The position numbers and the translations under genes were made by a program. A stretch of DNA of 64,000 bases from Acinetobacter sp. ANC 3929 (GTDB lineage Bacteria; Pseudomonadota; Gammaproteobacteria; Pseudomonadales; Moraxellaceae). The stretch spans positions 111,163 through 175,162 of the forward strand of contig NZ_KB849998.1 in NCBI RefSeq assembly GCF_000369405.1, written 5' to 3'. Positions 47,047 through 55,286 of the stretch are shown one piece after another. Position 1 is the stretch's first letter, and each line of letters starts with the position of its first letter. A model generated the notes under the pieces. The model was not told where the DNA came from, ran no database searches, and saw only the letters and a program-made list of their open reading frames with translations.

Positions 47047-48699
47047 TTAAATATTAACTAAGCAATCTACCCCCCTACATTCCACAGGAAGCAAACCAAA
47101 ATCTTGTAATTGCTGTAAACTTGGTGAGTCAAAAGAACTGAAATTTGAATCATGATTTTTGTGTTTTCGACACTCGGAGAAATCATCATCTGCTTCATCC
47201 AATAAGCAAAACTCATTTGCTCGTAGGGTTGGATCAATCATAAAAATGCAGCTATATGTTTGTTGATGATATGAACGAGGCATAATACTGAAAGGCTTCA
47301 ACTGCTTAATATTACTTTGCTTAGCAAGGAACGGATAAAGCTTATTGTTTGCAATCAATGTCAGTAAAAAACTAATTAAGAAGGTAACACTTTGAATTTC
47401 TTGTTCGAAGAATCTACTCAAATCGCGATCATTTATCTGAAGCAAAGAACTTAGCTTAAGGTTTTTTTCAAGCCTCTTGAGATCATTTACTTCTACAACA
47501 TCAAAATTTAGTAATAATTGCTTCAATCTAGTTGAGGAGGAATATAACTCTAAACTCCACTGTTCCAAATAACACTGAAATAATGCGCAAGCCATCGAAG
47601 CGTTAACAAAATTATTCGACCTGGTGTTCAACTCATTATAGCTAATTAGTTCTTTCAACCACGACTGAGCTAAAGGGTATTTTTTTAATTCAAAGTAACC
47701 ACTCAATAAATTAAGCACAAGCTCCTTTTCTAAATCATCCTGAGCCATTTTGGATGAATTTTCAAAATTGAATACCGTTCGCTGGCATAAGCGATCACTC
47801 AATATTCTTGGTTCATGCTGTATCAAACTGATATATGTTGAATGTGGATCTTGTCTAAAATTTAAATAATAGTCCAATTCTCTATTAAAGGTTTTAAACA
47901 ACTGAAATAAACGACCTACCCGTTGTACTTCAAAAAGCTGAGTGGGTTTACTTTTCTCAATATAAAATCGACCATATCGAGCTTTATCCCCCCAAAGCTC
48001 ATGCGATAAGTTGAGTGCGTAAAATGGATTCATTCGACTGATAATCTTGCTTGATTGAGTACCATCGACTCGTGTACGAATGAGTCCCTGTTGCTTTAAT
48101 TTTTTGATACACCGAAAGATCGCATCTTTAGACAGTCCTGTTTTATGCTTTAATTTATGAATTCCGCATTTATTGGTAATTCCAAATTGATTACTATGTC
48201 TAACCAATACCATTAATACCAATGCCGTTTTGAAATCTATTTTTCCAAATAATATCGGTTTAGTATGTTGTAAGTGATGTACATAAAAGTCATTTAATTT
48301 GGTATCGACAAGGTGAAAAAAAAGAGCCTTCAGCGGAAGTTCATGATTCATCATCTTAGAGAACCATCGCTCTTTCTCAAAATCACCTATCGTTTTTACA
48401 CTCCCCCAAAGACCAAACATTTCAATATCTATTCTTACAAATTCTTTGCAAGATTTTTCATCAATTCCTCTAACAATTATTTGATGCTCTTGTAATTCAT
48501 TCAGCGTAGTCTGCAATTTTTTATCATGAAATACAAACTCCTTTGCACTCATTGCAGATGTTAAACAAAATTCTTGCCCTCCATACATTTGAATTATTTG
48601 GAGTAACAACCATCGTGCTATTGGAGTCAGAGTAACAGGGGAAAATTCGTGTGCAAGTAAAAAAAGTAAAAATCTATCTTCCATGAATCTATCGAACAC
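47047..48699 (-). CDS. Large protein with central winged-helix domain
   Basis: A 550-residue protein of unknown family. A winged-helix segment is visible at about residues 172-214 (FGITNKCGIHKLKHKTGLSK, DAIFRCIKKLKQQGLIRTRVDG), with a possible earlier helix-turn-helix region. The C-terminal 300 residues are helical without motifs, and the end carries a Cys/Asp-rich tail. Candidates include a replication or transcription factor of the island. It is transcribed leftward from a divergent region with an inverted repeat. Confidence 0.6.
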   Translation of the reverse strand: MFDRFMEDRFLLFLLAHEFSPVTLTPIARWLLLQIIQMYGGQEFCLTSAMSAKEFVFHDKKLQTTLNELQEHQIIVRGIDEKSCKEFVRIDIEMFGLWGSVKTIGDFEKERWFSKMMNHELPLKALFFHLVDTKLNDFYVHHLQHTKPILFGKIDFKTALVLMVLVRHSNQFGITNKCGIHKLKHKTGLSKDAIFRCIKKLKQQGLIRTRVDGTQSSKIISRMNPFYALNLSHELWGDKARYGRFYIEKSKPTQLFEVQRVGRLFQLFKTFNRELDYYLNFRQDPHSTYISLIQHEPRILSDRLCQRTVFNFENSSKMAQDDLEKELVLNLLSGYFELKKYPLAQSWLKELISYNELNTRSNNFVNASMACALFQCYLEQWSLELYSSSTRLKQLLLNFDVVEVNDLKRLEKNLKLSSLLQINDRDLSRFFEQEIQSVTFLISFLLTLIANNKLYPFLAKQSNIKQLKPFSIMPRSYHQQTYSCIFMIDPTLRANEFCLLDEADDDFSECRKHKNHDSNFSSFDSPSLQQLQDFGLLPVECRGVDCLVNI

Positions 48700-48790
48700 T
48701 ACCCACTTGTAATTTCACAAATATGGATGATAAAACTCAAATACGCAACTATTAAAATTTAGTAAATATTAATTTAACATTATAGTTAAC

Positions 48791-48812
48791 ATTAACTTAC
48801 TAATAAGTTAAT
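48791..48812. promoter_or_regulatory. Inverted repeat in divergent promoter region
   Basis: ATTAACTTA and TAAGTTAAT pair around CTAA, in the 140 bp between the winged-helix gene and the coiled-coil gene. Additional TTAACATTA copies stand just upstream. A good candidate operator, perhaps for the winged-helix protein itself. Confidence 0.5.
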
Positions 48813-48848
48813 ATTATTCCTGCTATTAATTTCATAAGAATGCTCATC

Positions 48849-49775
48849 ATGACAAGACCATACGAACATTTTGAAAATTGGATGAAGAAAGACAGTAAAG
48901 CGAAGGAAGATTTCATCCAAAAAAATAAAGATGCATGGAGCAAATTAACCCCAAAACAATTTACAGTGTCTATATCCCAACCCCAAATCCTATTCGGTTA
49001 TGATCAAGAACAAGCCATACTTTCAACAAAAGAATTTGTCGCCGCATCTAAAGATTTCTATGAAACCATTCGTAAAAAATTTAGGGAGCACAAGCACCAA
49101 ACCTCTAAACAGCACAAAAGCCGTATTCAGGCAAGAATAAGTAAAAGCTCAACATCCAAGCTTGAACAAATCAAAAAAAAGCTTGAACATAGCAGTGCTT
49201 CAGGGACACTTGAACATATCATTAATAGTTTTGATGAAGACAAATTAAAGCAACAAATTCAAATTAATAAATTACAGGAACAAATTCAAAAACTGCGAGA
49301 TTTTGAAGCGTATCTAAATAGTAAGCACAAATTTGAGCTTGAGACAGCACATGCACTCAATGAGAAAATTCAGGATTACTTATTCAGCCAATGGGTTTCA
49401 ACCCAGCAAAAATTGGAAGTCCTAGAAAACCAATTTCCGAATGAAGATGACCTTGACCAAATTTATTCTTCTCAAAGTGACGAAGAAAAGGAGAACTCTC
49501 GTAGGATAATAAAATCAAATTTACAATCTGATTTTAATAACAACCTTCTCCGCATAAAAGCGACACTGGAACTCAAATCAGAAACCACAAATCCCCTTCA
49601 TACAACTCTTTCGCCTATTTCCGAAAACGATTACCCACTTATTTATCCACGACCTTCAGGATTTACTAAACAAGGGGAAATTATTCATGATGGCATAGAG
49701 GAAAAAACTGATAACAAACAGAAAGCTGTGCCAAAGTACCTTACAAACCCAATAAAACCATTCACCAACAAATAA
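48849..49775 (+). CDS. Coiled-coil protein of unknown function
   Basis: A 308-residue, highly charged protein (start taken at MTRPYEHFENWMKK; an ATG three codons upstream is also possible). The centre is a long coiled coil (STSKLEQIKKKLEHSS, DKLKQQIQINKLQEQIQKL, about 98-190) rich in Lys/Glu/Gln. The C-terminus is Pro/Lys-rich. No domain is recognised. It converges on the next gene with 2 bp between the stops and is divergent from the winged-helix gene, which may control it. Confidence 0.6.
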   Translation: MTRPYEHFENWMKKDSKAKEDFIQKNKDAWSKLTPKQFTVSISQPQILFGYDQEQAILSTKEFVAASKDFYETIRKKFREHKHQTSKQHKSRIQARISKSSTSKLEQIKKKLEHSSASGTLEHIINSFDEDKLKQQIQINKLQEQIQKLRDFEAYLNSKHKFELETAHALNEKIQDYLFSQWVSTQQKLEVLENQFPNEDDLDQIYSSQSDEEKENSRRIIKSNLQSDFNNNLLRIKATLELKSETTNPLHTTLSPISENDYPLIYPRPSGFTKQGEIIHDGIEEKTDNKQKAVPKYLTNPIKPFTNK

Positions 49776-49777
49776 GC

Positions 49778-50674
49778 TTAAATTGAATTCAATATTTCCT
49801 TCAATATTTCAGGTTGTCCCCTCAACCAATGGATGATCGTTTCATCTAAATAAGCAGTGTTGTTATATGGCATTTTATAATTCAAATCCTTCAGCTTAAG
49901 TGAAGGATTTTTAGAATGAAGAATACTTTCTAGTTTTTTAATTTCAACTTGGATTTTATTGATTTTTTTAGCTTTTACAGTAGATGATGCTTTTTTACGT
50001 TTTATTAAATTATCTGACCGTGATTCAAACATAGGGACATCATCTTGTTCAAGTTTTTGAAGCTCATTCTGCATGCGAGTAATTTTAGACTTGATCCAAA
50101 TGACATCATCTTTTTCAAATTCTTTGATCAATATAGGAATAATTGATGTAACCGCCTGAGTTGGATTATCCCATTTACGACCACGTTGAACTACCTGCTC
50201 ACGTAAGACTCTGCATATTATTTCTCGTCTTGGGTACAAGCTTTTTGTATGTTTTTCTATTGCTGCTTTTGTTGTTTTAGCTTGCCTTTCAAGAGCCGTA
50301 TTGTAAATTAAATATATCCTCCCTCCCAATACATCAACATACGTCATTAAAATATTTGAGTAACATTTTTTTTGGAGCCTCTTTTTCAACTGCTCCATAT
50401 CTTCTCTTAAGCTATTGATCTGTACTAGAAGTTCAAAAACTTGGTCTGGCTTGAAAGGAATCAATTTAATATCATCACTCCCCTCTATCAGACTTAATGC
50501 TTGCTCACTGAGTCGAAAATCATTTTCTTTCATACGGAGCATGATTTTGTCTGTCATTGCTGCATATAATGGATTTCCCAATTCTGCCTCTAAATCACAC
50601 TGATAGTAGTAACAGAAATTCTCAAGAATGTTCTGTTCGAGCAACGCTAGATCTGAAATTATTTTCGAATCCAT
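49778..50674 (-). CDS. Helical protein of unknown function
   Basis: A 298-residue alpha-helical protein with a Lys-rich coiled-coil stretch (SDNLIKRKKASSTVKAKKIN, about 222-241) and a conserved-looking C-terminus (YLDETIIHWLRGQPEIL). Nothing catalytic is visible. It is convergent with the coiled-coil gene and upstream-divergent from the AlpA-like gene. It may belong to the replication or control module of the island, but that is position-based guesswork. Confidence 0.55.
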   Translation of the reverse strand: MDSKIISDLALLEQNILENFCYYYQCDLEAELGNPLYAAMTDKIMLRMKENDFRLSEQALSLIEGSDDIKLIPFKPDQVFELLVQINSLREDMEQLKKRLQKKCYSNILMTYVDVLGGRIYLIYNTALERQAKTTKAAIEKHTKSLYPRREIICRVLREQVVQRGRKWDNPTQAVTSIIPILIKEFEKDDVIWIKSKITRMQNELQKLEQDDVPMFESRSDNLIKRKKASSTVKAKKINKIQVEIKKLESILHSKNPSLKLKDLNYKMPYNNTAYLDETIIHWLRGQPEILKEILNSI

Positions 50675-50895
50675 AATTATTTAATCCCTTATATTACAAA
50701 ATATTATAACAGGATAATGCTAAAATTCTTTTATACATGAGTACTGATCTACTTTAATCCTTTTCTAAATTTTATAGTGACCTCATCAACAAACAGAACT
50801 AATGACTTAAAAATACGCGTTGCTCTCTGACCTGTATTTAAAGCTAGAAATTAGTTCTTTCATCTAATTGTTATGACTACAAAAGGATCAAAGGT

Positions 50896-51117
50896 ATGGG
50901 CTACTTAACATCTAAAGAAATTCGCCACAAACTTAAAAATTGCTCTCCTTCAACATTATGGCGTTACCAACAACCTAATCAAAAAATGTTCGAACAACCG
51001 ATGCCACAACCTATTAAAAAATGTGCTGGCTCTTCTAGTCTTTGGGATGAAGAAATGTTTAATGAATGGCTACTCAAATATTTCAATAACAACCAAATGA
51101 GTAATCTGTCTAGCTAG
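50896..51117 (+). CDS. AlpA-like helix-turn-helix protein (putative excisionase)
   Basis: A 73-residue protein with a MerR/AlpA-type helix-turn-helix at the N-terminus (YLTSKEIRHKLKNCSPSTLWRYQ), then a wing-like stretch and an acidic end (WDEEMFNEWLLKYF). Such proteins act as excisionases or activate the neighbouring integrase. Its 3' end overlaps the integrase 3' end by 8 bp on the opposite strand inside a perfect palindrome. Position next to the integrase at the island end supports the role. Confidence 0.75.
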   Translation: MGYLTSKEIRHKLKNCSPSTLWRYQQPNQKMFEQPMPQPIKKCAGSSSLWDEEMFNEWLLKYFNNNQMSNLSS

Positions 51118-51127
51118 ACAGATTACT
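51100..51127. terminator. 28-bp perfect palindrome shared by xis-like and int stops
   Basis: A perfect palindrome centred between 51113 and 51114 (half-site AGTAATCTGTCTAG). Both convergent genes end in it, and because it is palindromic both proteins finish with the same SNLSS-stop. A T-run (CTTTTTCC) follows on the plus side. It probably works as a bidirectional terminator. Confidence 0.75.
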
Positions 51128-52309
51128 TAACTTTTTCCACCATTTTTTATAAGCTTTCGACATCTCTTTTTGATAATCATAATAGTCATATGTCCCCTGT
51201 TCCCCAGACATCACATGACCAACCATCAGTTCCGCAACATCCCTACTCGTAAACGCACTGAAATTTGTCCTTGCTGTACGCCGTAAATCATGCATAGACC
51301 AATGTTCCATTTCAATTTTATAATTCTTCCTTGCAAATTGCATGAAGTTATAAGGGGTATCTGTTGGCCCACTACGCCCCATAGGCTCTTTGCCATTTTC
51401 ATGTGGGAAAATGTATTCAAAATTACTCAAATCCATTGCAGACTGAAGCCACGGTTTGATCTCATCAATAATAGGTCGAACAATGTCCCCTTTACTTTCT
51501 CCTGTCTTATGATTTTCATACGGTACTGTCCATGTATTTTTACTAAAATCAAAATCTGATTTCCGTGCAAGCCTCAACTCACTATATCGATTACCATAAA
51601 ACAAACATAACTTGAGAAATAAAACATTCCTTAATGATGTTCTAGACTCATCACAAATTTTAAAAATTAAAGATAACTCATCATCTTGTAATACTCGAAC
51701 AGTTTTATTTTTCTTAATATTCAAGTCACGTTTTCCAGTGATATGTCTTATGGGGTTTTGCTCAATTAATTTTCGATTGATCCCCCAATCCAAACACTGC
51801 TTTGTATTCGTAAGAATGCGATCAGTTATCGATGGTGACTGTTTAAATTGCTCTTCTAGTAAATCTAACCACATATGTAATGTGATTTGCTCAGCAGGTA
51901 TGCTACCTAACTTTGGGAAAACATAAAGTTCAAATGATCTCAAATATTGATCTGCATTCTTTTTATTAGGAATACTATATTTCGCATGCCACTCACGAAA
52001 TAACGCTTCAAAAGTTATAGCCTCTGTGATCTTGTGAAGCTCTACTTTTTTATGAATACGTGGGTCATGTCCCTTTTCTAAAATTGCTTTCATTTTCTGC
52101 AATTCAATACGAGCTTCTTTAAGGCTCATATTTGGATAGGTTCCCAAGTCTAAACGAGCTTGCTTATCGTTATATCGAAAACGCATCTGAAAAGTGAGCT
52201 TTCCTTTTTGCGATACACGAACGCTCAATCCATCTTGATCAGGCTCTGTATGTATAGCTGGACGTTCACGATCTAGATTCTTCTTCAGCCAAGTATCTGT
52301 TAAAGGCAT
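51110..52309 (-). CDS. Tyrosine recombinase (P4-type integrase)
   Basis: A 399-residue integrase with an N-terminal DUF4102-type arm domain (GLSVRVSQKGKLTFQMRFRY, LDLGTYPNMSLKEAR) and a C-terminal catalytic domain. Active-site residues are Arg in YGNRYSELRLARKSD (about 232), His-x-x-Arg in HDLRRTARTNF (about 341), His in GHVMSG, and the Tyr nucleophile in YDYYDYQ. GGTGGAG lies 4 bases before the ATG. It sits 224 bp inside the right att core and should catalyse integration into prfC. Confidence 0.95.
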   Translation of the reverse strand: MPLTDTWLKKNLDRERPAIHTEPDQDGLSVRVSQKGKLTFQMRFRYNDKQARLDLGTYPNMSLKEARIELQKMKAILEKGHDPRIHKKVELHKITEAITFEALFREWHAKYSIPNKKNADQYLRSFELYVFPKLGSIPAEQITLHMWLDLLEEQFKQSPSITDRILTNTKQCLDWGINRKLIEQNPIRHITGKRDLNIKKNKTVRVLQDDELSLIFKICDESRTSLRNVLFLKLCLFYGNRYSELRLARKSDFDFSKNTWTVPYENHKTGESKGDIVRPIIDEIKPWLQSAMDLSNFEYIFPHENGKEPMGRSGPTDTPYNFMQFARKNYKIEMEHWSMHDLRRTARTNFSAFTSRDVAELMVGHVMSGEQGTYDYYDYQKEMSKAYKKWWKKLSNLSS

Positions 52310-52320
52310 TTTACTCCACC

Positions 52321-52380
52321 TGTGTACATATTTTTTTCAAGTAGCTAATTCTAGAAAATATGTACACACATATGTACACA
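52321..52380. repeat. Right arm-type repeats (TATGTACACA)
   Basis: TATGTACACA occurs at 52359-52368 and 52371-52380 (12-bp step), and its reverse complement at 52321-52330. The spacing matches the pair at the left end (9025, 9037). They lie between int and the att core and probably bind the integrase arm domain. They may also control int transcription. Confidence 0.65.
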
Positions 52381-52532
52381 AACATACTGACTAGACTTGA
52401 AATCTATTGAACGGGGTTGAAAGATATGTCAGATAAAGAATAGCAATATTTTTATATTTTTACAGCACTTACAATGATTTTATTATTATATTTGAAATAG
52501 GTTGAATGAGCTTGAATAGATATCAAATATTT

Positions 52533-52555
52533 GGGTGGGAAATAATCGCAAAGGT
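52533..52555. other. Right attachment core
   Basis: Matches 8945-8967 in 22 of 23 positions. To its right, native chromosomal sequence (the displaced prfC start) resumes. Confidence 0.82.
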
Positions 52556-52597
52556 GCGACGCTGGGCAACCTGTGCCGCTAATTCATCTTTAAACAT
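52533..52597 (-). pseudogene. Displaced native 5' end of prfC
   Basis: The minus strand reads [20 protein letters not shown] and then HP before island sequence begins. This is the original beginning of host prfC. The version now in use reads [20 protein letters not shown]. The fragment is followed by no further prfC codons and cannot make a useful product, although its native promoter probably still fires into the island. Confidence 0.9.
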
Positions 52598-52912
52598 GCT
52601 AAAAATCTACAATTTGTGCACCCATGTGTATCTGCAAACAATGGCAAGAACAGATGGCGTGCGAAAGAATTTAAAATTGGCGCAATTGTAGCAGATTTAT
52701 CCGCTGTTGATATGTCTTCATTTATCCACAATTTCGACGCTCCCTCTACTCAAAAATGTATAAACAAAGCCTTTTCAAAATAACATCGATCATTAAAAAG
52801 AGAGAACATTACAGTCAGTCTCTATGACTTTAGCTCATAGACTAATTGAGTTAGGATGAAGTTACGTCGATGAACACACCCAATCTTTTTTCACAACTAC
52901 AAGAGTAAAAAT
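52598..52912. other. Native upstream region of prfC
   Basis: This 315-bp gap is the old prfC promoter region. Its part near 52667-52700 is a diverged copy of 9079-9112 (shared AAAATTGGCG-AATTGTAGCA blocks), so the island carries a foreign prfC leader. A 7-bp stem TCTATGA / TCATAGA lies at 52821-52841. A 61-codon plus-strand frame here is only the antisense of prfC. Confidence 0.7.
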
Positions 52913-53299
52913 ATGTCACAACAAGATTATGAAAATGGTTTAAAAGTTCGTACGGAAGTCATGGGAGAGTCTTTTGTAAAACGTGCTCAAGACAATACCG
53001 TACCTTTTACTCAGCCTTTGCAAGACTGGATCAATGAACATGCTTGGGGTTCGACATGGCAACGTGAAGGTGTGTTGCCTCGCAAATATCGCTCACTGAT
53101 TACCATCGCATTTTTAACTGCACAGAAAAGCCCAACCGAACTCAAAGGACATATCCGCGGTGCATTAAATAATGGGGCGAGTGTTGAAGAAATCCAAGAA
53201 GTTCTACTTCATAGCCTTCCTTATTGTGGCGCACCAGCAACTCAGGAAGCCTTTCGTGCTGCACTTGAAGTCATTACTGAATATCAGAAAGATCTCTAA
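52913..53299 (+). CDS. 4-carboxymuconolactone decarboxylase-like protein (PcaC-like)
   Basis: A 128-residue protein of the carboxymuconolactone decarboxylase family. YENGLKVRTEVMGESFVKRA at the start, FTQPLQDWINEHAWGSTW in the middle and HIRGALNNGASVEEIQEVLLH follow PcaC closely, and the length matches (about 130). PcaC converts 4-carboxymuconolactone to the enol-lactone in the beta-ketoadipate pathway. No other pca gene is nearby, so it may be an isolated paralogue with another small-molecule substrate. Confidence 0.85.
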   Translation: MSQQDYENGLKVRTEVMGESFVKRAQDNTVPFTQPLQDWINEHAWGSTWQREGVLPRKYRSLITIAFLTAQKSPTELKGHIRGALNNGASVEEIQEVLLHSLPYCGAPATQEAFRAALEVITEYQKDL

Positions 53300-53350
53300 A
53301 CCACCGTCATTTGTAAAACACCACTGAGATTGTAACGAGACAGAACCAAG

Positions 53351-53389
53351 CCGATAAAAAGCCCTAACTAAAGAGAAGGATTTTATCGG
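53351..53389. terminator. Possible hairpin between convergent genes
   Basis: CCGATAAAA and TTTTATCGG pair over a 21-base loop between the PcaC-like gene and the LysR gene. The loop is large, so termination is only possible. Confidence 0.3.
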
Positions 53390-53450
53390 TTTGATGCAAA
53401 TAATCCTCCTTGAACGAACAAATCAAACGGCAAAAAGAATATGGCAATGT

Positions 53451-54341
53451 TTAATGACTAAAATAGTGATTTTTCACCACTTCGATAAAAGCATTGGTTT
53501 CATCCATACCTACATGCTGTGCTTTGACAATTCCGACCTGTAAAGAGAGTGAAAAATCTTTTAACTCAACAATCTCCAAGCCTTTTTTGTCCAAGGTAGA
53601 TTGATCAAAGAACGATTTCGGATAGAGACCGAGACCATCTCCATCTAAAATACTTTGTAATTGAAGCTCTACGCCAAAAAGTTCTTTATTAATATAAAAA
53701 CCCAGCTTTCTTTCATACAAGGTTTTAGCTAAGCCTTCTCTAAAACAGCAGCCATCTGGATGCAATACCCACCCTCTTTTACTGCACATTTCCAGACTCT
53801 GGTATTTACAAGCATCACCTTTCTTGGCAATGATGACCAAAGGAAGCGTACCGACTTCGAAGAATGAAATATTGGTTGTTAAACCAAGATTAGATGGAAT
53901 CATCAAGGCGGCTAAATCTATTTCGCCCTCATAGACCTGTTGAACTAAACTACATCCCCAGCCACTATAAATATCAATTTCATAATATGGACTCAGTTTT
54001 TGCGACTTATAGATGACGTAATCCAAAATATCATCAATAAAGGTTTGAGCAATGCCAATTTTAATATGCTTTTTAATGATCTCGCCATTCTCAATATGAA
54101 AGTTTTTGAGTGATTCCAGTTGTTTTAAAATAAAGCAACTTTTTAAATAAACTTTCTTGCCTAAGCTTGTTAATTGTAAGGGTCTCGTCTTTCGATTAAA
54201 TAATACGCCCTTAACAGCCCCTTCCATATGACCAATGCGTTTCGTGACGGTAGATTGATTCACACCCAGTTTTTTGGAAGCAATTGTAATGGACTGATGA
54301 TCAACTACATATATAAAAGTTTTTAAATCCCTGATATCCAA
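53451..54341 (-). CDS. LysR-family transcriptional regulator
   Basis: A 296-residue LysR-type regulator. The N-terminal winged helix is clear (MDIRDLKTFIYVVDHQSITI, KLGVNQSTVTKRIGHME), followed by a linker and a substrate-binding domain (VKKHIKIGIAQTFIDDI onward). The start appears to be a TTG with GGAG about 10 bases upstream, since no in-frame ATG is near. It is 20 bp from the AraC-type gene in the same direction, so the two are probably co-transcribed. The target is unknown; nearby candidates are the autotransporter locus and the decarboxylase. Confidence 0.88.
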   Translation of the reverse strand: MDIRDLKTFIYVVDHQSITIASKKLGVNQSTVTKRIGHMEGAVKGVLFNRKTRPLQLTSLGKKVYLKSCFILKQLESLKNFHIENGEIIKKHIKIGIAQTFIDDILDYVIYKSQKLSPYYEIDIYSGWGCSLVQQVYEGEIDLAALMIPSNLGLTTNISFFEVGTLPLVIIAKKGDACKYQSLEMCSKRGWVLHPDGCCFREGLAKTLYERKLGFYINKELFGVELQLQSILDGDGLGLYPKSFFDQSTLDKKGLEIVELKDFSLSLQVGIVKAQHVGMDETNAFIEVVKNHYFSH

Positions 54342-54361
54342 AACTTTACATCTCCATTGAA

Positions 54362-55096
54362 TTATTTTAAATGTTTCCTAAACTGACACGGGGAACATCC
54401 TGCCCAACTCTTAAATGCACGTGTAAATGCACTATGCTCTGTATAGCCCAACGTATATGCGATATCAGACAACCTCACATTTTCTTTTTTTAATAAAGCT
54501 AATGCTTTCTCGTGTCTGTTTTGCTTGACCAGCAATTTAAACTCTTCACCCTCATTTTTTATTTTTTTAGACAATACTCTTGGTGTGAGCCGCATTTTTT
54601 TTGCAACCTTTGTGAGATAGGGTTCTCCCTCAGATAAAATACTATTAATTTGATTATTCACTTTTTCGATAAAATCAGCACCTCCTTTGTTCCAATATGC
54701 ATAAGATGCCAAAAAGGCGTCTAAACAAAGCTCATCAAATTTCTTGTAAAATGTTATAGAATTAAATAAATCACTTGAATATAAAGGGTCTTTATAAATA
54801 TCATCTATTGCTGAATCGAGTATGCACTGTGTATTTTCAACATCAAGATAATCAATCAAATATTTCATACCATTCAAAAAATCATGTAGTAAAAAGTCTT
54901 GACCGACTACCTCACATTTATAAATAAGGATAATTCTAAAATCATATGAAGATAAATTATCTATGAGAGAGAAAAATTTATCGACATCCAAAAGAAAAAA
55001 AATAACCGCATGTTTTATATCTTTATTTCCGACTTCAATAATATGCAGTTTTATATTTTTTTCACAATGTGAAAAAGTATGAAACATATTATTCAT
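54362..55096 (-). CDS. AraC-family regulator with unknown sensor domain
   Basis: A 244-residue regulator. The C-terminal AraC DNA-binding domain is clear: VAKKMRLTPRVLSKKIKNEG, then RLSDIAYTLGYTEHSAFTRAFKSWAGCSPCQFRKHL (about 208-243). The N-terminal 150 residues do not match a sensor I know. It sits downstream of the autotransporter/BamE-like genes, in the same orientation with a 190-bp gap, and upstream of the LysR gene. It may respond to envelope or host conditions, but this is speculation. Confidence 0.85.
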   Translation of the reverse strand: MNNMFHTFSHCEKNIKLHIIEVGNKDIKHAVIFFLLDVDKFFSLIDNLSSYDFRIILIYKCEVVGQDFLLHDFLNGMKYLIDYLDVENTQCILDSAIDDIYKDPLYSSDLFNSITFYKKFDELCLDAFLASYAYWNKGGADFIEKVNNQINSILSEGEPYLTKVAKKMRLTPRVLSKKIKNEGEEFKLLVKQNRHEKALALLKKENVRLSDIAYTLGYTEHSAFTRAFKSWAGCSPCQFRKHLK

Positions 55097-55286
55097 CTCA
55101 TCTGTCAGCTTTTAAAAGCTTAGCAAAATTCAGTATTGTTTTTTTAACACTTTATATCTTTTAAATAATCATTTTAGGAAAATTAAACATAAAAACCAAA
55201 CAATAGCCTTATATGTTTAATTAACCTAAAAAATTTACATAAACTCTGAAAGCATAGTTCCTAATTGATGATGCCTTGATTAGAAC

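Larger units (their letters stand above)
8945..52555. mobile_element. 43.6-kb genomic island integrated in prfC
   Basis: Both ends carry the same core (GGGTGGGAAATAAT then GCAAAGGT, one mismatch in 23 bp). A tyrosine recombinase (51110-52309) and an AlpA-like gene (50896-51117) sit at the right end. Prophage-like recombination genes and several defence operons fill the inside. The 5' end of prfC is duplicated, with the island copy in use at the left and the displaced copy at the right. SXT/R391-type elements use the same gene as a target, but I see no conjugation genes here, so this is more likely a mobilisable or defective integrative island than a self-transmissible ICE. Confidence 0.88.

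Noticed and set aside
8945..52555. tRNA gene as the integration target
   Set aside because: Both ends fall in prfC sequence, and I recognise no tRNA cloverleaf at either end.
8945..52555. The island as a self-transmissible SXT-type ICE
   Set aside because: The prfC target is shared, but I find no relaxase, coupling protein or type IV secretion genes in the interval.
52506..52691. 61-codon plus-strand frame near the right att site
   Set aside because: It is the antisense of the displaced prfC start; the minus strand reads the prfC N-terminus.
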